A DNA stretch of 12,498 nt from Methylococcales bacterium (lineage in GTDB: Bacteria; Pseudomonadota; Gammaproteobacteria; Methylococcales; Methylomonadaceae), in contig SHZG01000046.1 in NCBI GenBank assembly GCA_009692395.1, forward strand, positions 1 through 12,498, given 5' to 3'. The position numbers and the translations under genes are program-made. A model generated the notes under the pieces. The model did not search any database and was not told the DNA's origin. It saw nothing but the letters and a program-made list of their open reading frames with translations. Below, piece after piece: positions 7,447 through 12,498 of the stretch (the first letter of the stretch is position 1; each line of letters opens with the position of its first letter).

Positions 7447-8292
7447 ATGAAAATGAGTCCTCAGGAATTTCTGGACTGGCAGTCGAAGCGTATTACTTTA
7501 TTGGCTATGTCAGGTGCAGGAAAAACTACGCTGGCTAATAAATTACCGAAAGCAAAATGGTTTCATTATTCTGGCGATTATCGAATTGGTACTAAATATT
7601 TAAAAGAACCTATTTTAGATAATATTAAACGTCATGCGGTGAGTGTGCCGTTTTTGCGGGAATTATTATTATCAGATTCTATTTATATTGCTAATAAAAT
7701 AACCGTTGATAATCTTGCGGCTGTGTCTAGTTTTTTAGGTAAATTGGGGTGTCCCGCATTAGGCGGTTTGTCATTATGCGAATTTAAACGCCGCCAAAAA
7801 TTACATCATTCAGGTGAAATAGCGGCTATGAATGATGTTCCTGATTTTATTCATAAAGCCGATGATATTTATGGCTATAAGAATTTTATTAATGATGCGG
7901 GTGGTAGTGTTTGTGAATTAGATGATATTGATGTATTGGAAAATCTTGCGAAAAATACACTGATTATTTATATTAAAATTCCACCTACTTTAGAACAAAC
8001 TATTATTGAACGTGCTAAAACTGACCCTAAGCCATTATATTATCGAGAAGCCTTTCTTGATGAAAAACTGGCTGAATTTTTGGCGTTAAAAAATTACAGT
8101 TCCACCAAAATGATGCCGCCCGATGAATTTGTGACGTGGGTATTTCCTGAGTTATTTAAATCGCGATTGCCGCGTTATCAAGCAATTGCCGATCAATACG
8201 GTTATACCGTTGATGCCGATGATAGTGCTAAGGTAAAAACGGAGGCGGATTTTATTCAGCTAATTGCTGATGCACTGGCTAAACAGTCATGA
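7447..8292 (+). CDS. P-loop NTPase/kinase-like protein of unknown function
   Basis: A 281-residue soluble protein with an N-terminal Walker A motif, AMSGAGKTT at residues 20-28, right after the first strand (KRITLLAMSG). This spacing is typical of small nucleotide or metabolite kinases (shikimate or adenylate kinase-like folds). Other notable segments are WFHYSGDYRIGTKYL (38-52), FINDAGGSVCELDD (147-160) and a strand NTLIIYIKIP (about 169-178) followed by an IIERAKTDPKPLYYR segment. The last could act as a lid with basic residues. I cannot assign a substrate. The ATG at 7447 is preferred over the in-frame ATG at 7453 because AGGA at 7434-7437 lies nine bases before it. The stop is 16 bases before the metA ATG, suggesting one operon of acidic protein, P-loop protein and MetA. 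It may be a kinase or a regulatory ATPase. Confidence 0.85.
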   Translation: MKMSPQEFLDWQSKRITLLAMSGAGKTTLANKLPKAKWFHYSGDYRIGTKYLKEPILDNIKRHAVSVPFLRELLLSDSIYIANKITVDNLAAVSSFLGKLGCPALGGLSLCEFKRRQKLHHSGEIAAMNDVPDFIHKADDIYGYKNFINDAGGSVCELDDIDVLENLAKNTLIIYIKIPPTLEQTIIERAKTDPKPLYYREAFLDEKLAEFLALKNYSSTKMMPPDEFVTWVFPELFKSRLPRYQAIADQYGYTVDADDSAKVKTEADFIQLIADALAKQS

Positions 8293-8308
8293 CAGAAGGG
8301 GTAGCATT

Positions 8309-9370
8309 ATGCCTTTAGTTGCTCACACTGATTTACCGACTTTTCAACGTCTGCGTGAAGAAGGCGAAGAAATTGTCGATGCTGAACGCGCAAGCCATCA
8401 AGATATTCGAGAGCTGCACATTGGTTTGTTGAATATGATGCCTGATGCAGCACTGGAAGCAACTGAGCGGCAGTTTTTTCGTTTAGTCGGCGCGTGTAAT
8501 CAGATTGCCCAGTTTCATGTCCACCTGTTTACCATTGATGGCTTGCCGCGTAGCAAAGAGGCACAGGCGCATATTGATAAATATTACGAGCCGTTTGAAA
8601 AAATCAAACAAGATGGTTTAGACGCACTGATTATTAGTGGCGCGAATGTTATTGGCTCACATTTGCCTGATGAGGATTTTTGGCAGCCATTAACGGAAGT
8701 ATTTTCGTGGGCGAAAGAAAATGTCACGTCGGTATTGTGTTCGTGTTTAGCCACGCACGCGTTGATTCATTATTGTTATGGTGTTGAGCGTACTCGTTTA
8801 CCCGCTAAACGTTGGGGTGTGTTTTCCCATAAACTGGTCAATCGACATCATCCTTTGGTTGCCGAAATTAATACCCGTTTTGATGTGCCGCATTCACGGT
8901 TTAATGAGATATTTCAAAGCGATATGGAAGCACATGGCTTGCAAGTATTAGCCGCGAGCAAAGAAGCAGGTGTGCATCTTGCCGTTAGTCCCGATGGGTT
9001 TCGTATTGTATTTTTTCAGGGGCATCCTGAATACGACGACATTAGTCTATTGAAAGAATATAAACGCGAAGTGCTGCGTTTTTATCGCGGTGAGATAAGT
9101 GATTATCCACCGTTTCCAGAAAATTATTTTGATGCTGACGTGCAGAAAATTTTTTCTGATTATGAGCATCAAGTCAAAAAAGCGAAACACACAGGGCAAA
9201 CGCTCACTGAATTTCCAGAAGACAATGTAATAAGTCATCTCGACAATACTTGGAGCGATACCGCAAAAGCTGTATTTAATAATTGGTTAGGCAAAGTCTA
9301 TCAATTAACGAATCAGGATAGACGCTTGCCTTTCATGGAAGGTATTGATCCTAATAACCCATTGGGTTAA
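8309..9370 (+). CDS. metA: MetA-family homoserine O-acyltransferase (divergent)
   Basis: MetA transfers a succinyl or acetyl group to the hydroxyl of L-homoserine, the first committed step of methionine synthesis. The protein is 353 residues (E. coli MetA 309) with a glutamine-amidotransferase-like fold. The likely nucleophile is Cys146 in VTSVLCSCLATHAL, aligned with E. coli Cys142. The likely partners His239 and Glu241 lie in FFQGHPEYD, matching E. coli TGHPEYD. The ATG at 8309 has AAGGGG just upstream (8296-8301). The frame is open back to 8264, but that would overlap the previous gene. Compared with E. coli, the Lys-Lys after the MP motif is replaced by Asp-Ala (MMPDAALEATERQF). The residue aligned with the acyl-specificity position Gly111 is Ile115. 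About 40 extra residues occur, mostly in the C-terminal third. Membership in the family is secure; the acyl donor is not predictable. Confidence 0.88.
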   Translation: MPLVAHTDLPTFQRLREEGEEIVDAERASHQDIRELHIGLLNMMPDAALEATERQFFRLVGACNQIAQFHVHLFTIDGLPRSKEAQAHIDKYYEPFEKIKQDGLDALIISGANVIGSHLPDEDFWQPLTEVFSWAKENVTSVLCSCLATHALIHYCYGVERTRLPAKRWGVFSHKLVNRHHPLVAEINTRFDVPHSRFNEIFQSDMEAHGLQVLAASKEAGVHLAVSPDGFRIVFFQGHPEYDDISLLKEYKREVLRFYRGEISDYPPFPENYFDADVQKIFSDYEHQVKKAKHTGQTLTEFPEDNVISHLDNTWSDTAKAVFNNWLGKVYQLTNQDRRLPFMEGIDPNNPLG

Positions 9371-9380
9371 TGCTGGCAAG

Positions 9381-10550
9381 TTAGTTATTTCGATGAATAA
9401 ACCGTTCTAAACGTTGTATGGCAACCGCCATGCGTTCTATAGAGGTGGTGTAAGCAAAGCGCAGCGCGTGGTGTGCGTTGTATGTGCCAAAATCTTTTCC
9501 AGGCGTGACTGCTACACCTTCGGCTTCCAATAAGTCGAGGCAAAATTGATAGCTGTCATCGGTAAATTTGCGACAGTTGGCATAAATATAAAATGCACCT
9601 TCGGGTTTGACAGGGATTTCAAAGCCGAGACGTAACAGGTTTTCGTAGAGAAAATCACGGCGTAGGGTAAACTCCGCACGTCTACGCTCCAGTTCTATGA
9701 GTGTGTCCGTATCAAAGGCAGCAAGGGCGGCATATTGCGCATTGGTTGAGGTGGCAATGAATATATTTTGTGTAAGTGTTTCAGTGGCTTCAATAAAGCC
9801 TTCTGGCACGATTAACCAACCAATACGCCAACCTGTCATGGCAAAATATTTGGAAAAACTGTTGATGACAAAAACATTATCACTAAATTCCAACGCGGAG
9901 GCAGCGTGTTGGTCATACACTAAGCCGTGATAAATTTCATCGGAATAAAAACAGCCCCCTAAGTCATTAACGGTTTGAATGGCTTGTTTTAAATTCTCGC
10001 CAGTAATGAGTGTCCCTGTGGGGTTAGATGGCGAGGCGATTAACACGCCTTTAGTTGATGAAGTCCAGTGTTGCCGTATGAGTTCAGCGGTTAGTTGATA
10101 GTTAGAATCGGCATTGACGGGGATGGTTTTTGCGTGGGCATCAAATAAGGTCGCAAAGTTGCTGTTACACGGATAGCAGGGGTCAGTCATTAATACGTTG
10201 TCTTGGGGGTTTAAACTCGCAGCAAATGCCAGTAAAAATGCACCTGACGCACCAGGTGTGACAAAAATACGTTGAGTAGCAACGGTTACGCCATAACGTT
10301 GTTGATAAAACTGGGCTATTTTTTCGCGTAATGCAGGTAAGCCAGCAGCAGGGGTATATTTGATTTCACGCGTGAGTAGTTGTTTGGCAGCTACATCGAC
10401 GATAGTTTGCGGGGCGGCAAAGTCTGGCTCACCAATTTCCATGTGAATCACGTCTCTACCTTGTGCTTCCAATTGCTTAGCACGGCGCAGTAAGTCCATG
10501 ACATGAAACGAAGATATGTCGAAAGTTCGCTTTGCTAATCGTTTATCCAT
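9381..10550 (-). CDS. PLP-dependent class I aminotransferase (aspartate/alanine aminotransferase superfamily)
   Basis: A 389-residue fold-type I aminotransferase, which moves an amino group between an amino acid and a 2-oxoacid. With the numbering beginning one residue earlier at the alternative GTG, the signatures are EIGEPDF (39-45), SPSNPTG (174-180, Asn177) and YSDEIYHGL (203-211, Asp205 and Tyr208). The PLP lysine is Lys235 in NSFSKYFAMTGWRIGW, and the carboxylate-binding Arg366 lies in LRFAYTTS. The N-terminal KRTFDISSFHVMDLLRRA resembles subgroup Iγ enzymes. Substrate cannot be told from sequence. The frame could start at GTG 10553, directly before ATG 10550; I prefer ATG. It is convergent with metA, 10 bases apart, so it is not in that operon. 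It reads divergently from dksA across 111 bp. A link to methionine metabolism is possible but unsupported. Confidence 0.93.
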   Translation of the reverse strand: MDKRLAKRTFDISSFHVMDLLRRAKQLEAQGRDVIHMEIGEPDFAAPQTIVDVAAKQLLTREIKYTPAAGLPALREKIAQFYQQRYGVTVATQRIFVTPGASGAFLLAFAASLNPQDNVLMTDPCYPCNSNFATLFDAHAKTIPVNADSNYQLTAELIRQHWTSSTKGVLIASPSNPTGTLITGENLKQAIQTVNDLGGCFYSDEIYHGLVYDQHAASALEFSDNVFVINSFSKYFAMTGWRIGWLIVPEGFIEATETLTQNIFIATSTNAQYAALAAFDTDTLIELERRRAEFTLRRDFLYENLLRLGFEIPVKPEGAFYIYANCRKFTDDSYQFCLDLLEAEGVAVTPGKDFGTYNAHHALRFAYTTSIERMAVAIQRLERFIHRNN

Positions 10551-10593
10551 CACTCAAACCACTTATCAAAACGTAGGATGATACCAATAATCC

Positions 10594-10623
10594 TTGCTAA
10601 GCTGTGACTATTCTGCTAAAAAT
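10594..10623 (+). promoter_or_regulatory. Putative dksA promoter
   Basis: A TTGCTA -35-like hexamer (10594-10599) is followed after 17 bases by TAAAAAT (10617-10623). A TGC directly before it resembles an extended -10. Transcription would start about 10630, giving a leader of roughly 30 nt. The -10 is a poor match at its last base. The position between divergent genes supports the call. Confidence 0.4.
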
Positions 10624-10661
10624 GCGCAGTTTTTATTTACCTTGCCCTTTGGAGTTAATGG

Positions 10662-11096
10662 ATGACAGCTAGTGCTAAACCAAATGTGTCACCTTTCAGT
10701 TTTACGCCTTATGTAGAAGTAGAAGGCGAAGAATACATGAATGAACATCAACTGAAACATTTTGAGAACATTCTTCGTAATTGGAAATCTGAATTAATGC
10801 ACGAAGTAGACCGTACCGTCCACCACATGCAGGATGATGCGGCTAATTTCCCCGATCCTAATGATCGGGCGACTCAAGAATCAGAGTTCAGTTTGGAGTT
10901 AAGAACGCGCGACCGTGAACGTAGACTGATTAAAAAAATTGATGAATCCCTGACAGAAATTGAATCAGGCGATTATGGTTTTTGTGAATCATGCGGTATT
11001 GATATAGGTATCCGTCGCCTAGAAGCTAGACCGACAGCCACCTTGTGTATCGACTGCAAAACATTGGATGAAATTCGAGAAAAACAAATGGGTTGA
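10662..11096 (+). CDS. dksA: RNA polymerase-binding transcription factor DksA
   Basis: DksA enters the RNA polymerase secondary channel and, with ppGpp, represses rRNA promoters and activates amino-acid synthesis genes during starvation. The 144 residues align throughout with the 151-residue E. coli protein. From EEYMNEHQLKHF onward (residue 23) there is a long coiled-coil hairpin. Its tip carries the two essential aspartates in NFPDPNDRA (Asp65 and Asp68), equivalent to E. coli Asp71 and Asp74. The zinc finger has Cys108, Cys111 (CESC), Cys129 and Cys132 (CIDC), followed by EIREKQMG. The start at 10662 is fixed by GGAG at 10651-10654; the nearby ATG at 10658 leads straight to a stop. Its last four bases overlap the gluQ start, as expected for this conserved pair. 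Nothing unusual is seen. Confidence 0.97.
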   Translation: MTASAKPNVSPFSFTPYVEVEGEEYMNEHQLKHFENILRNWKSELMHEVDRTVHHMQDDAANFPDPNDRATQESEFSLELRTRDRERRLIKKIDESLTEIESGDYGFCESCGIDIGIRRLEARPTATLCIDCKTLDEIREKQMG

Positions 11097-11983
11097 ACTT
11101 GTCTAATTTAGACAAAAAAACCATTATAGGTCGGTTCGCGCCTTCGCCAACTGGCCCTTTACATCTAGGCTCACTCTACACCGCGCTGGCTAGTTTTCTA
11201 CACGCGCGTTCGCAACAAGGCAAGTGGTTATTACGCATTGATGATCTTGATACACAGCGCAATGTTAAAGGTGCAACCAATGCTATTTTTACAACACTAG
11301 ATGCCTTTGGTTTACATTGGGACGATAGCGTTGTTTATCAAAGTCAATGTCTCGCTGGTTATCAAGATGTTTTGAATGAACTAGCGAAAAATCAATTAAT
11401 TTATCCCTGTCGCTGTAGTCGCAAGATGTTAGCGTCAACGACCATTTATAACGGTCTGTGTCGCAATCAATCAATCTTACTCGATAGTCCAACCGCGCTA
11501 CGCATTAAAACTGACTCACGACTTATTACGTTTGAAGACGATCTACAAGGTGTAATGGGGCATAATTTAGCCAAGCAACACGGCGATTTTATTTTAAAAC
11601 GTAGAGATGGCATTATTGCCTATCAATTTACAGTGGTTATCGACGATGACAAGCAACACATTAATCAAATTGTGCGGGGTGTTGATTTGTTGACAGAAAC
11701 ACCTAAGCAAATTTATTTACAGCAGGTACTGGGATTGCCTCGCCCTGATTATTTACACGTTCCCATTATTGTTGACCAACACGGCTATAAACTCAGCAAA
11801 CAAACACAAGCTACCGCTGTTAATTTAACAAGACCACAGAGCATTATTTTTGAATTATTAGGCTTGTTAAAACAAAATCCACCCAATGAACTACAGTACG
11901 CATCAGTCACCGAATTGTTAGATTGGGCGATTGAGCATTGGAATATTGATTATTTAAAAAATCTTAAACAAGTAACTGCTTAG
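11093..11983 (+). CDS. gluQ: Glutamyl-Q tRNA(Asp) synthetase, TTG start
   Basis: GluQ (YadB) attaches glutamate to the queuosine base of tRNA(Asp). It is a shortened paralogue of the catalytic half of glutamyl-tRNA synthetase without the anticodon-binding domain. The 296 residues fit the usual 290-310. The start region reads GRFAPSPTGPLHLGSLYTAL (13-32), with HLGS as the HIGH signature. The zinc site has Cys106 and Cys108 (CRCS), Tyr119 and Cys123. HGYKLSKQ (230-237) is the KMSKS-like loop, with Gln in place of the last Ser. No in-frame ATG precedes the GRFAPSPTG segment; the TTG at 11093 overlaps the dksA stop (TTGA), indicating translational coupling. A second TTG at 11099 is the alternative. 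dksA-gluQ is a known gammaproteobacterial pair. Confidence 0.95.
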   Translation: MNLSNLDKKTIIGRFAPSPTGPLHLGSLYTALASFLHARSQQGKWLLRIDDLDTQRNVKGATNAIFTTLDAFGLHWDDSVVYQSQCLAGYQDVLNELAKNQLIYPCRCSRKMLASTTIYNGLCRNQSILLDSPTALRIKTDSRLITFEDDLQGVMGHNLAKQHGDFILKRRDGIIAYQFTVVIDDDKQHINQIVRGVDLLTETPKQIYLQQVLGLPRPDYLHVPIIVDQHGYKLSKQTQATAVNLTRPQSIIFELLGLLKQNPPNELQYASVTELLDWAIEHWNIDYLKNLKQVTA

Positions 11984-12021
11984 GTCTTAACGGGGAAATA
12001 ATTGCAACAGGATAGATTGAA

Positions 12022-12246
12022 CTATAGTAGGCTTTTGTATCCATTAAAAATCAATAAGTTATCAAGGCATGAATTCCAAAGCCCCGCACAAAGCCCGAGC
12101 ATATCATCATATAAATCAATAAAACGAGTTCGTAGTCTATCGGAAAGGATACGATAACGCTTCATACTGCCAATACTATGTTCAACTTTTATTCTCACCG
12201 AAGCTATCTGTTTATTTTGGCTCTTCCCGATTTCTCGGGGTAGCGA
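12022..12246 (-). pseudogene. IS5-like transposase, C-terminal fragment
   Basis: Reading on the minus strand from about 12246 to the TAG at 12022 gives about 74 residues, including RIKVEHSIGSMKRYRILSD and RFIDLYDDMLGLCAGLWN, ending IFNGYKSLL. The VEHSIG-KRYRIL pattern is the final part of IS5-superfamily DDE transposases, where the Glu of VEH is the third catalytic acid. The rest, including the first two catalytic aspartates, is absent: an in-frame stop lies at 12247-12249 and the sequence beyond is unrelated. It is a dead 5'-truncated remnant. The 38 bases between gluQ and this stop (11984-12021) may hold the element's end, but I could not identify an inverted repeat partner. Confidence 0.8.
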
Positions 12247-12285
12247 CTAGATACAGTACCATCAACAAGAGTATCGTTACGCCCT

Positions 12286-12498
12286 AGCCCCTATCATGTA
12301 CCTACTAAAATAAAGCCTAAACGTTATCAATGCCTTGATTGCTACGGGCTTTGATTAATAGCACCATTACCGATGTCAGTATGAAGCGCGGTATCGGTGA
12401 AGGCGCGGTGGAAGGGATTATTCACCGTCATATGAGTCAGCAGGTGAACTGGCAGAGCATCCAAACTATTCCCTTATTGGGTATTGGTGAGATTGCCT
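12286..12498 (+). pseudogene. ISL3-like transposase remnant with internal deletion, runs off the right edge
   Basis: Two overlapping frames carry parts of one transposase. Frame A (about 12286-12351) gives HVPTKIKPKRYQCLDCYGL, a zinc-finger half, then stops at TGA 12352. Frame B (from 12339 to the edge) gives LLRALINSTITDVSMKRGIG, then HRHMSQQVNW and LLGIGEIA. From memory, ISL3-family proteins have KRYxCxDCGxT followed about 30 residues later by YLLLRLINSTIxDVSM and then LGIDEI. About 25-30 codons are therefore missing at 12337-12345, with loss of frame. The family motif GIDE reads GIGE here, so the usual catalytic Asp appears to be changed. The 3' portion is outside the window. The family assignment is from pattern memory. 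Confidence 0.65.

Noticed and set aside
8264..8308. Upstream extension of the metA frame to ATG 8264
   Set aside because: It would overlap the P-loop gene by 29 bases, and the AAGGGG ribosome-binding site and the family's typical MP start both point to 8309.
9355..9369. Inverted repeat TAACCC-ATT-GGGTTA overlapping the end of metA, between convergent genes
   Set aside because: Only six base pairs and no T-run on either side, so it does not support a terminator.

Overview
The window looks like part of a gammaproteobacterial chromosome of moderate-to-low GC. It holds a run of conserved housekeeping genes with insertion-sequence (IS) debris at both ends. Three things point to Gammaproteobacteria: the dksA-gluQ pair, a 365-residue RF2 whose programmed frameshift site has the E. 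coli arrangement, and a small acidic protein of a type I associate with methanotroph and sulfur-oxidiser lineages (Methylococcales/Thiotrichales). The order-level guess is inference only.

Layout: (1) 1-214, the 5' end of an IS1-family element on the minus strand, cut by the window edge and ending about 40 bp before the next gene. (2) 255-1908, two convergent genes: a secreted DUF4124 plus lytic-transglycosylase protein (+) and a membrane-anchored TPR protein (-). (3) 2233-7076, prfB (RF2, with +1 frameshift) and lysS, neighbours in E. coli, here separated by an Mrr-type restriction endonuclease gene and a broken class I DNA photolyase gene. (4) 7138-9370, on the same strand after lysS: a small very acidic protein, an unrecognised P-loop NTPase and a divergent MetA-like homoserine O-acyltransferase. 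(5) 9381-10550, a PLP-dependent aminotransferase on the minus strand, convergent with metA. (6) 10662-11983, dksA and gluQ, overlapping, with gluQ starting at TTG. (7) 11984-12498, IS remains: the C-terminal end of an IS5-like transposase (-) and an internally deleted, frameshifted ISL3-like transposase (+) running off the right edge.

The main theme is translation and its control: RF2, lysyl-tRNA synthetase, glutamyl-Q tRNA(Asp) synthetase and the stringent-response factor DksA. Amino-acid metabolism (MetA-like enzyme, aminotransferase) and cell-wall or envelope proteins are also present. The most unusual parts are the nuclease and ruined photolyase lodged between prfB and lysS, and the uncharacterised acidic-protein/P-loop pair before the MetA-like gene. 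I saw no CRISPR array, tRNA, rRNA or recognisable multi-gene defence system. Mrr is a known stand-alone nuclease family, so nothing here proves a new system.
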